Assembly (NCBI GenBank): GCA_050847315.1
Contig: CP193791.1
DNA: 64,000 nucleotides
Source: Cedecea sp000277545
Lineage (GTDB): Bacteria > Pseudomonadota > Gammaproteobacteria > Enterobacterales > Enterobacteriaceae
Reading direction: 5' to 3' (one strand)
The first letter of the stretch is position 1, and every line of letters starts with the position of its first letter. Below the pieces are notes generated by a model. The model ran no database searches and was not told the origin of the DNA. It was given only the letters and a program-made list of their open reading frames with translations. A program made the position numbers and the translations under genes. Positions 27,303 to 34,942 of this stretch are shown here, piece after piece.

Positions 27303-28415
27303 GTGAGCACCCAGAACGAGATGTTTAACAAAGAGATTGCGTGGTCTACTCGCCACATGGTTCGCACCCTCAAACAGGTTCAGGCGCTGCCCGACTTAAG
27401 CCACGTTCGCATCGCCTGCAATATGCATCTCGACCTGAAAATGATCCCGCTGGTTGAAGGCCTGCTGAAGAAAAATGCCAAAGTCTTCCTCACCACCTGC
27501 AACCCAACAACCGTACAGGATGACGTTGTCGCTTACCTGGTCGCCGCCGGGGCGGAAGCCAGCGCATGGCGCAATATGAACGACGCCGACTGGCGCGACT
27601 CGTGGGAAAAAGCCATCGCCTGGCGCCCAACGCATCTGTGCGAAATGGGCGCGGACATCACCACGCTGCTGCATCAGCGTGGCGAGTTTGGCGACGTGGT
27701 TGCCTGCCTGGAAGCAACCGGCTCCGGGGTCAACCGCCTCGCGGATCTCCGCCCCGGCTATCCAATTTTTAACTGGGACGACCTGCCGGTAAAAGAAGGC
27801 CTGCATAACCGCCACATGGTTGGCCTCACCGCCTGGCAGACCTTCTTCCAGACCACCCACCTCACCCTGCACGAAAAGAAAGTGCTGGTGATTGGCTATG
27901 GCCTGGTGGGCCAGGGCGTTGCTGCCGCCGCCAAAGCCTACGGAGGCCAGGTGATGGTTGCCGAGTTAGATCCGGCCCGCCGCCTGCAGGCCGCCTATGA
28001 CGGCTGGCACGTGGTTGATATTCATGACGTGATTGCCACCACTGACGTTGTCGCCACCGCCACTGGCGCGAAAAAAGTCGTCAGCGCAGCGGTACTGGAT
28101 AAAGCCAAAGACGGCGTGTTTGTGCTGAACGTGGGCCACGTTGCGGAAGAGATCGACTGCGGCTACCTGCAGCAATATCCGACCGAAGAAGTGATGCCGT
28201 TTATCAACGCGTACCAGCTTAACGGCAAAACGCTTTATCTGATGGCGAACGGCTCAATGCTGAACCTGACCGCCGGCTTCGGCGACAGCCTGAACGCCTT
28301 CGACGTGACGCTGGCCGTCATGGCAAGCGGCATCAAACACATCGTGACCGACGGCCAGCACGCTGAAAAAGCGGTTTATTTACTGCCGCAGTCCGTGTGG
28401 GAAAAAGCCCTTTAA
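27303..28415 (+). CDS. S-adenosylhomocysteine hydrolase-like NAD-dependent protein
   Basis: 370 residues with the AdoHcyase fold. Visible motifs are ACNMHLDLKMIPLVEGL (substrate histidine region), LEATGSGVNRL (glutamate region), KEGLHNRHMVGL (lysine), the NAD-binding VLVIGYGLVGQGVA (about residue 198), LNVGHVAEEID and LMANGSMLNLTAGFG. It is shorter than true AdoHcy hydrolases (about 430-470) and lacks the C-terminal lysine/tyrosine tail that completes the neighbouring NAD site. Enterobacteria normally detoxify AdoHcy with Pfs/LuxS, so the role is uncertain. The start is GTG at 27303 after AAGGAAAAG. Confidence 0.82.
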   Translation: MSTQNEMFNKEIAWSTRHMVRTLKQVQALPDLSHVRIACNMHLDLKMIPLVEGLLKKNAKVFLTTCNPTTVQDDVVAYLVAAGAEASAWRNMNDADWRDSWEKAIAWRPTHLCEMGADITTLLHQRGEFGDVVACLEATGSGVNRLADLRPGYPIFNWDDLPVKEGLHNRHMVGLTAWQTFFQTTHLTLHEKKVLVIGYGLVGQGVAAAAKAYGGQVMVAELDPARRLQAAYDGWHVVDIHDVIATTDVVATATGAKKVVSAAVLDKAKDGVFVLNVGHVAEEIDCGYLQQYPTEEVMPFINAYQLNGKTLYLMANGSMLNLTAGFGDSLNAFDVTLAVMASGIKHIVTDGQHAEKAVYLLPQSVWEKAL

Positions 28416-28435
28416 GCTGCCCTCCAGCCCCGATC

Positions 28436-28469
28436 AAGTCAGGCCTCTGCGGAGTGCCTGACTTTTTTT
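28436..28469 (+). terminator. Terminator after the AdoHcyase-like gene
   Basis: AAGTCAGGC / GCCTGACTTTTTTT, strong stem with T7, 20 bp past the stop. Confidence 0.9.
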
Positions 28470-28537
28470 CGTTTTCGCCGAATAATTTCCCCACCCCGAT
28501 TGTTTACTCCTTACAAGAACCTGAGGAAGAGACAATC

Positions 28538-29128
28538 ATGAGTTACCTGCCCCCCGAAGCTACGCCGCCTCACAAGCGCTACGACGCCTTTAGCATGGCC
28601 CTCCACTGGCTAACCGCCTTCTGCGTGATATTTCTGTTTGCCAGCGCGCACGTTTGGGAAGTCCTTGAACGCGGCACGCCCCTGCGCAAGGGCCTGCAAT
28701 CGCTACACATTTCGTTCGGCATTTTGCTTGGGGCGGTGATGGTCGTCCGGCTAATCTGGCGCATCAGCGCCGCTTTTTCGCCGTCGCGAAAGCTGGAAAA
28801 AGTGCCGATGCCAGGCGCGTTTCGCATCGCCGCTCATGCCACCCACGGCGTGCTTTACATCCTGTTGCTGACTCAGGTCACGCTTGGCTTCCTGTTCCGC
28901 TGGGCGCAGGGCGAACCCTTCTGGTTCTTCAACCTCTTTGAAGTTCCGGACGTGTTTAACATCGATCCAACGCTGCGCCATACCCTGGCGATGCTGCACA
29001 ACAACGTGGCCTGGGCGCTGATCCTGCTGGCGGGCGCGCATGCCGCCGCCGCCCTGCTTCATCATTATGTTCTGCGTGACGGCACGCTGCGCCGCATGCT
29101 CCCCGCCTGCAAAGGCCACTCTCGTTAA
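28538..29128 (+). CDS. Cytochrome b561
   Basis: 196 residues with four membrane helices and conserved histidines for two b-type haems: HWLTAF (about residue 24), LHISFGILLG (about 64), HATHGVLYILL (about 100) and LHNNVAWALILLAGAH (about 153-168). CybB-type proteins are di-haem quinol oxidoreductases of the inner membrane; some oxidise ubiquinol and use superoxide. The start at 28538 follows GAGGAAGAG. It heads a tight cluster with a TPR lipoprotein-like protein, an ECF sigma factor and its anti-sigma. Confidence 0.88.
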   Translation: MSYLPPEATPPHKRYDAFSMALHWLTAFCVIFLFASAHVWEVLERGTPLRKGLQSLHISFGILLGAVMVVRLIWRISAAFSPSRKLEKVPMPGAFRIAAHATHGVLYILLLTQVTLGFLFRWAQGEPFWFFNLFEVPDVFNIDPTLRHTLAMLHNNVAWALILLAGAHAAAALLHHYVLRDGTLRRMLPACKGHSR

Positions 29129-29144
29129 CCTACAGGACGACACC

Positions 29145-29681
29145 ATGAACATGCCTTCAACTCGTAAACTGCTGCCTTTGCTGTGCCTCGTGACCAGCGG
29201 ACTTTTCTACTCCGCCACCGCCAGCGCCATGGGCGACGATGATGCCAAAACGCCGGACTGCCCGAAAGGCCAGGTGTACGACAGCAAAACCAAAACCTGT
29301 ACCGTGGAAAAGAGCAGCATGTTAAGCGACAGCGACAAGACGCAATATGCTTACCATCTGGCAAAATCAGGCCGGTATCAGGAGGCGTTAAACCTGCTGG
29401 ATACCCTGCAGCAGCCCAACACGCGTGAAGCCTGGAACTACCGGGGCTACGCCACAAGAAAATTGGGGCGAACCGATGAAGGAATCGGCTATTATCAGCG
29501 CTCCATCGCCCTGGATCCGCACTATGCCAAAGTGCGCGAATATCTTGGCGAAGCGTGGATGATTAAGGGCCGCCCTGACCTGGCGAAAGCCCAGTTAGCG
29601 ACCATTAAAACGCTCTGCGGAACCGGCTGCGAGGAGTATCGCGATTTAAAAGCCGCCATTGACGGGCACCCGGAGTCCTAA
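29145..29681 (+). CDS. Secreted tetratricopeptide-repeat protein
   Basis: 178 residues. A signal peptide (residues 1-28, cleavage near ASAMG) is followed by a short cysteine-containing segment (DCPKGQVYDSKTKTCT) and two to three TPR units: TQYAYHLAKSGRYQEALNLL, AWNYRGYATRKLGRTDEGIG and AKVREYLGEAWMIKGRPDLA. It is likely periplasmic and protein-binding. It begins 16 bp after the cytochrome gene, and its 3' end overlaps the sigma-factor start, so the four genes are one operon. Confidence 0.85.
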   Translation: MNMPSTRKLLPLLCLVTSGLFYSATASAMGDDDAKTPDCPKGQVYDSKTKTCTVEKSSMLSDSDKTQYAYHLAKSGRYQEALNLLDTLQQPNTREAWNYRGYATRKLGRTDEGIGYYQRSIALDPHYAKVREYLGEAWMIKGRPDLAKAQLATIKTLCGTGCEEYRDLKAAIDGHPES

Positions 29682-30207
29682 GGCTGAGGGCATAAAAATC
29701 ACCGTCAACGAAGTTCGTTTACAGCTGGCCCAGCACCTTGCTCGCCTCTGGCGTTACGGCATGGTGCTGTCCCGCAATCGTGATGTGGCTGAAGATTTGG
29801 TTCAGTCCACCTGCGTGCGCGCTTTAGAGCGCTGCAGTCAGTTTCAGTCCGGGACGCGGATAGACCGCTGGCTGTTTGCGATTTTGTACTCTATCTGGAT
29901 CAACGAAATTCGCGCCCAGCGCGTTCGCCAGGGCCAGGGCTTTGTCGACAGCGACGAACTGAGCCAGCTGGCAGACAGCGAAAATACCGAAGACAAGCAC
30001 CAGTATCACGCGCTGCTGCAGCACGTTAGCGAGCTACCTGAAGCCCAGCGCAATACCGTGTTTTTAGTGTATGTCGAGGGCTTTACCTATCAGGAAGCAG
30101 CCGACACGCTGGCCATTCCCATCGGCACCGTGATGAGCCGCCTGGCCGCCGCGCGCCTGACGCTGGCCAGGCACCTGATGCCGACGATGAAGAAGGAGCT
30201 CCAATGA
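29659..30207 (+). CDS. ECF-type RNA polymerase sigma factor
   Basis: 182 residues. Region 2 has RNRDVAEDLVQSTCVRAL (about 41-58) and RIDRWLFAILYSIWINEIR; region 4 has LPEAQRNTVFLVYVEGFTYQEAA with the helix-turn-helix IPIGTVMSRLAAARLTL. The order and lack of regions 1 and 3 mark an extracytoplasmic-function sigma. The ATG at 29659 overlaps the TPR gene by 23 bp; no closer ATG exists. Its 3' end overlaps the anti-sigma start (ATGA), which is classic for sigma/anti-sigma pairs. Confidence 0.9.
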   Translation: MTGTRSPKAEGIKITVNEVRLQLAQHLARLWRYGMVLSRNRDVAEDLVQSTCVRALERCSQFQSGTRIDRWLFAILYSIWINEIRAQRVRQGQGFVDSDELSQLADSENTEDKHQYHALLQHVSELPEAQRNTVFLVYVEGFTYQEAADTLAIPIGTVMSRLAAARLTLARHLMPTMKKELQ

Positions 30208-31001
30208 CGCGTCAATCCTTCTCCGCTCCGTGGAGCGATGAGGCTATCGTGGCCTGGCTGGACGGCGAAATGCGCGAGGATGAACGCCACGTCTTTGAGC
30301 AGCAGTTGAATAACGACGCCGATCTGGCCGCGCGCGTTGAGCCGCTCATGCAAAGCCATCTGCCGCTGGAACAGGCTTTTGCCCCACTTTTGGAAGAAGC
30401 GCCAGTCGATAGAATGCAGGCCAAACTCAACGTGCTGCTGCATCAGCCGGTGAACATGAAGCCGCAAACACAAGGCGTTAGCCGCCGCAGCCTGATCGCC
30501 GCCTCCCTCAGCTTCCTCGCCGTCGGCGTGCTGGCCGGGCGCTTTATTCGCCCCGGCGAGCAAAAACTTAGCGGCGAGCCAGAAATTCGCGACCTGATTG
30601 CGCAGTACATGTCGCTTTACAGCGCCGAAACGCTGGCGGACATCAACGTCACGCCTCAGGCGCTGCAAAACGGCCTGAACCGTATGCAGCAGGATATCGG
30701 CCTCAGGCTGCAGCAAGGTGAAGTTGAGCTGCCGGAAGCCGAGCTAAAAAGCGTCAGGATGCTGCGCTACGACAGCACCTCCATCGCGCAGATGGCCTAC
30801 CTGCACGCCAGCTACGGGCCGATGGCGCTGTGTATTTCCCGCAGCAAGGCAGCCGACAGCCCTACGCTGAAGCACGAAGTTCGCCGCGGCCTTAACCTGG
30901 TCTGGTGGCGCAGTAAGGGGTATGAATATGTGCTGATAGGCCGCAACCCGCAGCAGGATTTACAGCAAAGCGGCGAGCTGCTGCAGCGGCAGTTCGCGTG
31001 A
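30204..31001 (+). CDS. Membrane-anchored anti-sigma factor
   Basis: 265 residues. The N-terminal cytoplasmic domain (about 1-90) has the anti-sigma start SDEAIVAWLDGEM; a single membrane helix lies at about 97-115, preceded by SRRS; the C-terminal domain of about 150 residues would be periplasmic and holds a lone cysteine (ALCISRS). No HxxxCxxC zinc motif is present in the N-terminal domain. It would hold the ECF sigma until an envelope signal arrives. Overlaps the sigma gene by 4 bp. Confidence 0.82.
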   Translation: MTRQSFSAPWSDEAIVAWLDGEMREDERHVFEQQLNNDADLAARVEPLMQSHLPLEQAFAPLLEEAPVDRMQAKLNVLLHQPVNMKPQTQGVSRRSLIAASLSFLAVGVLAGRFIRPGEQKLSGEPEIRDLIAQYMSLYSAETLADINVTPQALQNGLNRMQQDIGLRLQQGEVELPEAELKSVRMLRYDSTSIAQMAYLHASYGPMALCISRSKAADSPTLKHEVRRGLNLVWWRSKGYEYVLIGRNPQQDLQQSGELLQRQFA

Positions 31002-31039
31002 AATAAAGGCCGCATCCGCGGCCATTTACAGTGAAGCGT

Positions 31040-31424
31040 TTAAGCGCCAGGACGTTCGTTCCAGGCGTCCGTATACTGAATATTTCCATCAACAATACGA
31101 CAGGTAATTTTTTCATAGTGCAGGCTGCACGCTTTCGTTATGCTTCATTTTATCGTTTCCAGCCAATTTCACATTTGGAACACCACAGTTAATGCCCGTG
31201 ATTTTTGCATTCTCCATATATACCGTGTAGTAGCAAACCTCCTGCCCCGCATCGTTTACCCGGTAAAACCAGACCTCAGCATTTCTCAGTGTCTGCCCTG
31301 CGGCTGCGGCTTTATAAAGGTAAGGTGTTGAGCTATCAACTACCTTCGCCATCTTCAATGTCTACAGAACCTTTTATATCTGCACCACCATCATCTTTAA
31401 GCCACATATTGGGATAAATTGGCG
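31040..31424 (-). pseudogene. hcp: Decayed hcp gene (type VI secretion tube protein)
   Basis: Read on the minus strand in pieces, this gives WLKDDGGADIKGSVDIEDGE (start of Hcp), then after a jump DSSTPYLYKAAAAGQTLRNA, NDAGQEVCYYTVYMENAKIT, and in another frame YEKITCRIVDGNIQYTDAWN followed by ERPGA and stop. These are consecutive parts of Hcp. The start codon is lost (only an AAGGAAAT ribosome site remains), about 40 central codons are deleted with a frame change, and a one-base insertion shifts the last quarter. It cannot encode a working tube protein. Confidence 0.85.
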
Positions 31425-31426
31425 TT

Positions 31427-31708
31427 TTAGTATTTCCTTATTTTGATTATTAAATTAATTGATATCAGGTAAGCTGCAATGGTAATGGCTACTACGCAGA
31501 TAATATCGATATAAAAGTAAGCGTCATAAATTGACTCTGCGTTGATATTCCCCGCTATAAACAGGGCGATCTTGTTCGCAACTTGATGGTTAACATAGAT
31601 TTCTGGATTATCTAAACGTATCATTACCATTGCGCCAATAAACAGAAACAACCCTGTTTTAAGCAATCTACGGGCAAGCGTTGGCAATTCCACTGGCAAC
31701 CACCTCAA
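31427..31708 (-). CDS. Small two-helix membrane protein, candidate immunity protein (copy B)
   Basis: 93 residues from a TTG start, with two membrane segments (about 15-32 and 63-87) and a loop containing DNPEIYVNHQVANKIALFIA. It is clearly paralogous to the frameshifted copy upstream (shared pattern NPEI-----VA/AT---I--G-I-A---YD-YFYI). Its start overlaps the tail of an upstream fragment, and it ends where the hcp remnant begins. Position and duplication suggest a type VI secretion immunity protein, but no effector is intact. Start choice is weak. Confidence 0.55.
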   Translation of the reverse strand: MRWLPVELPTLARRLLKTGLFLFIGAMVMIRLDNPEIYVNHQVANKIALFIAGNINAESIYDAYFYIDIICVVAITIAAYLISINLIIKIRKY

Positions 31709-31762
31709 TCTATCCGAGAGCGATGGGTAACTTCATACAGTGAGTAATTAGCATTAGAACTC
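31705..31762 (-). pseudogene. Effector C-terminal tail fragment (copy B)
   Basis: A short in-frame tail …NANYSLYEVTHRSRID-stop whose TGA overlaps the TTG of immunity copy B. It corresponds to the tail of the upstream fragment (NTYSCALYEVLDGAWLD-stop), which overlaps immunity copy A in the same way. It is a relic of a duplicated effector-immunity unit. Confidence 0.45.
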
Positions 31763-32043
31763 ACTCCTGATAGCTCTGAATAACTTCACAGTTATAAAAT
31801 AAATCAATATTGTTACAGATAAATCAGTAATGATAGAGATATAAAAATAGAGATCATAAAAATTATCAGCACCAATCTCTCCGGGACCATACAGTATGTT
31901 GCCTAGCTGAGTGGCCAGGTCATGATCGAACCATATTTCAGGATTCCCAATTGTACGACCTATAATCAGTGATAAGATTAAAAAATAGAGTATTTTTCAA
32001 CATTACGGACACGTGTTGTTATCGCCATAGACCACGACCTCAA
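31754..32043 (-). pseudogene. Frameshifted paralogue of the candidate immunity protein (copy A)
   Basis: From TTG at 32043 the frame reads …VRNVEKYSIF and stops. After one missing T in the run at 31980-31985, the other frame continues LSLIIGRTIGNPEIWFDHDL … YDLYFYISIITDLSVTILIY to a stop at 31754, giving a protein of about 96 residues aligned over its length with copy B. A single-base deletion in a homopolymer could be real, a sequencing slip or transcriptional slippage. Confidence 0.6.
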
Positions 32044-32213
32044 TCCAACCACGCGCCATCAAGAACTTCATACAAGGCACACGAATAGGTGTTGTGCTCA
32101 GCAACGCATTTCTTATCATTGCATAATATGAATTACTCATCAGCATCTTTCCATGTAAAGCCATAAGTCATCCATTGCTTAGTACAATAAGATTTATGGA
32201 TAATAATTATATT
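32040..32213 (-). pseudogene. Effector C-terminal fragment with in-frame stop (copy A)
   Basis: One frame reads HKSYCTKQWMTYGFTWKDAD-E, a TAA, then ILCNDKKCVAEHNTYSCALY followed by EVLDGAWLD and stop. The final TGA overlaps the TTG start of immunity copy A. No start codon is present. It looks like the tail of a polymorphic toxin truncated at its 5' side. Family unknown. Confidence 0.45.
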
Positions 32214-32394
32214 TTATAAAATAAACCAGACTTACCTCTCAAAGAGATGATTATTTATGACACTCTTCTCATTTAAAATAAAAAAACATCACAAGCTATT
32301 CATTCAATAAATCATCCATGCCAGATTATTCATTAAATGAATATAAATGCAATCCAGCTAAACTACCGTTCTAAAAAAGAAAGGATATACAGAG
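32214..32394. other. AT-rich intergenic DNA upstream of the T6SS remnant
   Basis: No open frame with support on either strand. Base composition is much more AT-rich than the flanking uxu genes, consistent with further decayed island DNA. Confidence 0.5.
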
Positions 32395-32425
32395 CAAAAA
32401 AAGCCAGCTAATTAGCTGGCCTTTT
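32395..32425 (-). terminator. Terminator after uxuR
   Basis: On the minus strand AAGGCCAGCT-AATT-AGCTGGCTTTTTTT, 7 bp beyond the uxuR stop. Confidence 0.9.
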
Positions 32426-32431
32426 CGAGAA

Positions 32432-33214
32432 TTAACGCCCGGGCTCGTTCAGCGGCCAGGACTCGAACAAATAACCGTCGAAGTTAATATCATCGACGTC
32501 GGACAGCTCCAGCAGCCGGTTTTTGACGTTTTCCAGGTGCTGCCACATCGCGTGTTTGGCCGCTTTGGCGTCTTTCTTGATCAGCGCCGCAAGGATTTGT
32601 TTATGGTCGGCGAGCCACTCTTGCCGATAGTGGTTGTTCTCCAGATGGCTGTGCAGCTGGATCCACATCGGGTTGTTTTCACGCCACTGCCAGGATTGTT
32701 TAAACAATTCCACCAGCATGCTGTTGTGGGTGGCCTCGGCCACGGCAAGATGGAACTGCCTGTCGCCGCTTTCGTTATCCCCGGCAGCCAGTTCCTGTTC
32801 TTCTATCTGCAAGGCCTGACGCATTTTCAGAATATCTTCCCGTGTGGCCTGCTGGGCGGCAAACTCCGCGATATTGCTTTCCAGCAGCTGACGCGCCTGC
32901 AATAGCTCAAACGGCCCGGCATCGTTGCACTGGCTCGTGCCGACTGGAGGGTTAACGAGTTTATCCGGCATGGCAACCACAAAAATACCCGCCCCACGGC
33001 GGACTTCCACCAGCCCTTCAATCTCCAGCATGATCAGCGCTTCGCGCACCACGGTCCGGCTCACCGACAGCAGCGCCGCAATTTCACGCTCGGGCGGAAG
33101 ACGATCCCCCAGGGCATATTGCTGCCGCGCAATCATGTCGCGCAGCATCACGCCCACTTCCTGATAAGGCCGCTGCGGCTGCGCGGCAGGTTTGTCCTGG
33201 ATTTGCGGTTTCAT
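32432..33214 (-). CDS. uxuR: Hexuronate-pathway repressor UxuR (GntR/FadR family)
   Basis: 260 residues. The N-terminal winged helix has LPPEREIAALLSVSRTVVRE (about 40-59). The C-terminal FCD domain has GPFELLQARQLLESNIAEFA and a metal-site histidine set (QFHLAVAEATHNSM, DHKQILAALIKKD). By recollection it is closer to UxuR (shared CNDAGPFELLQ, WQWRENNPMWIQLHSHL) than ExuR. It represses glucuronate/fructuronate genes and responds to fructuronate. It lies downstream of uxuA with an operator-like palindrome in the gap. Confidence 0.92.
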   Translation of the reverse strand: MKPQIQDKPAAQPQRPYQEVGVMLRDMIARQQYALGDRLPPEREIAALLSVSRTVVREALIMLEIEGLVEVRRGAGIFVVAMPDKLVNPPVGTSQCNDAGPFELLQARQLLESNIAEFAAQQATREDILKMRQALQIEEQELAAGDNESGDRQFHLAVAEATHNSMLVELFKQSWQWRENNPMWIQLHSHLENNHYRQEWLADHKQILAALIKKDAKAAKHAMWQHLENVKNRLLELSDVDDINFDGYLFESWPLNEPGR

Positions 33215-33255
33215 CTTTACTCACGGCAGGTAGGGAATGAGCCGGACTATAGCAT

Positions 33256-33271
33256 AACTGGTTGACCCATT
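33256..33271. promoter_or_regulatory. UxuR/ExuR-type operator upstream of uxuR
   Basis: AACTGGTTGACCCATT, an imperfect TTGGTNNACCAA palindrome, in the 74-bp gap between uxuA and uxuR. It suggests autoregulation. Confidence 0.6.
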
Positions 33272-33288
33272 CCCTGGCCCGACGAGGG

Positions 33289-34473
33289 CTATTTACCAAA
33301 GAACGCGCGCTGGATAGCCATCTCAACGCCACGCACTTCTGCCAGCCCCTTCAGACGGCCAATCGCCGAATAGCCTGGATTCACCTTTTTATTCAGGTCA
33401 TCCAGCATTTGATGGCCGTGATCCGGGCGCATCGGAATCAGTTCACTTTGCCCTGCTTCTTTCCGGCGCTGTTCCTCTTCCACAATGGCTTTCACCACTT
33501 CATACATATCCACGTCACCATAAAGGTGTGCGGCCTCGTGGAAGGTTTTAGGATTGTCTTCCCGCAGCGTTGAGCGCAGGTGCGTGAAGTAGATACGAGG
33601 CCCGAAGCGTTTAATCATGCCGACCAGGTCGTTATCGGCCCGCACGCCGTAAGAGCCGGTACACATCGTGAAGCCATTCGCCGGACTGTTCACCGCCTCC
33701 ACCATCCACTGCATATCCTCCACAGTTGAAACAATGCGCGGCAGGCCAAGGATGGGGCGCGGAGGATCGTCCGGGTGAACCGCCATTTTGATGCCAACCT
33801 GCTCCGCAACGGGGATAATGGCCTCAAGGAAGTAGGCAAAGTTTTCGCGCAGCTTCGCTTTGTCGATATCTTTGTAAGTGTCCAACTGGGCGCGGAACCG
33901 CTCGAGCGTGTAGCCCTCTTCCGCGCCGGGCAGGCCAGCGATGATGTTGCGGGTCAGCCGCGCTTTTTCATCCTCTCGCATTTCCGCGAAGCGTCGGTTT
34001 GCCTGTTCAATTTCTTCCGCGCTGTAGTCAGCTTCAGCCCCTTTGCGCTTCAGAATATGCAGCTCAAACGCAGCGAATTCGATTTGGTCAAAGCGCAGCG
34101 CCCTGGAGCCGTCCGGCAGCGGGTATTCGAGATCGGTGCGCGTCCAGTCCAGCACCGGCATAAAGTTGTAGCACACGGTGTAGATGCCGCATTCCGCCAG
34201 GTTACGCAGGCTTTGGCAGTAATTGTCGATCCACAAATCGTACTGCCCGCGATGGGTTTTGATCTCTTCGTGGATAGGCACGCTTTCCACCACCGACCAG
34301 CCCAGCCCGGCGGCCTCCACCACGGCTTTGCGTTTCAGTATCTCTTCGACCGGCCACACTTCACCGTTCGGAATATGGTGCAGCGCGGTGACGATCCCTG
34401 TCGCCCCCGCCTGCCGGGCGTCGGCCAGACTAACCGGATCGTTTGGACCATACCAGCGCCAGGTTTGCTTCAT
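33289..34473 (-). CDS. uxuA: Mannonate dehydratase
   Basis: 394 residues (E. coli 394). It dehydrates D-mannonate to 2-keto-3-deoxygluconate in glucuronate breakdown. TIM-barrel enzyme starting MKQTWRWYGPNDPVSLADAR. Metal-ligand segments include KMAVHPDDPPRPI (about 231), MCTGSYG (about 272), FTHLRS (about 300) and RPDHGHQML (about 355). In E. coli it is followed by uxuB, then divergent uxuR; here uxuB is missing and uxuR follows on the same strand. Confidence 0.95.
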   Translation of the reverse strand: MKQTWRWYGPNDPVSLADARQAGATGIVTALHHIPNGEVWPVEEILKRKAVVEAAGLGWSVVESVPIHEEIKTHRGQYDLWIDNYCQSLRNLAECGIYTVCYNFMPVLDWTRTDLEYPLPDGSRALRFDQIEFAAFELHILKRKGAEADYSAEEIEQANRRFAEMREDEKARLTRNIIAGLPGAEEGYTLERFRAQLDTYKDIDKAKLRENFAYFLEAIIPVAEQVGIKMAVHPDDPPRPILGLPRIVSTVEDMQWMVEAVNSPANGFTMCTGSYGVRADNDLVGMIKRFGPRIYFTHLRSTLREDNPKTFHEAAHLYGDVDMYEVVKAIVEEEQRRKEAGQSELIPMRPDHGHQMLDDLNKKVNPGYSAIGRLKGLAEVRGVEMAIQRAFFGK

Positions 34474-34494
34474 AATATCCCCTCACAACTCAAA

Positions 34495-34506
34495 TTGGTT
34501 GACCAG
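34495..34506. promoter_or_regulatory. UxuR/ExuR operator half-perfect copy before uxuA
   Basis: TTGGTTGACCAG, 22 bp upstream of the uxuA start. Confidence 0.65.
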
Positions 34507-34596
34507 TAAACACTGATGATTAAGCACCTCTTTAGGTGCGTGATATAGCGTCTAAGTTCGGCCAATTCGGCAAGCGTGTCAATCAGGAAGGGATAA

Positions 34597-34608
34597 TTGG
34601 TTAACCAA
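34597..34608. promoter_or_regulatory. UxuR/ExuR operator, perfect palindrome before uxuA
   Basis: TTGGTTAACCAA within AATTGGTTAACCAAAAT, about 120 bp upstream of uxuA. It matches the hexuronate operator form TTGGTNNACCAA. Two spaced copies would allow looping or cooperative binding. Confidence 0.75.
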
Positions 34609-34680
34609 AATCACAATTTAACACACAACATTAGGCAGGAGAGGGCAAAAGATATCAGACATCTACAAACTGCGGGCACA

Positions 34681-34706
34681 AAAAAACCCGCCGTAGCGGG
34701 TTTCTT
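34681..34706 (-). terminator. Terminator after cspA-family gene
   Basis: On the minus strand AAACCCGCT-ACGG-CGGGTTTTTT; 24 bp past the stop. Confidence 0.88.
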
Positions 34707-34729
34707 CACTTCTGAAACGTCAGGCTGGA

Positions 34730-34942
34730 TTACAGCGCAACAACGTTAGCAGCAGCTGGGCCTTTAGCGCCGTTCTCGATAGAGAACTCAACTTTCTGGC
34801 CTTCGTCGAGGGTTTTGAAGCTGTCGCTCTGGATTGCAGAGAAGTGTACGAATACATCTTTGCTGCCATCGGTAGGAGAGATGAAGCCGAAACCTTTCTC
34901 AGCGTTGAACCATTTTACTAAACCAGTCATTTTGTTAGACAT
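34730..34942 (-). CDS. CspA-family cold-shock protein
   Basis: 70 residues, one cold-shock domain with RNP1 KGFGFI and RNP2 VFVHF. It binds single-stranded nucleic acid and acts as an RNA chaperone. The sequence MSNKMTGLVKWFNAEKGFGF is nearest CspG/CspB/CspA of E. coli by recollection; the exact paralogue cannot be fixed. The ATG at 34942 follows AAAGGTAATATCT, the usual csp ribosome site. A long AT-mixed leader upstream fits the long cold-responsive 5' UTR of this class. Confidence 0.95.
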   Translation of the reverse strand: MSNKMTGLVKWFNAEKGFGFISPTDGSKDVFVHFSAIQSDSFKTLDEGQKVEFSIENGAKGPAAANVVAL

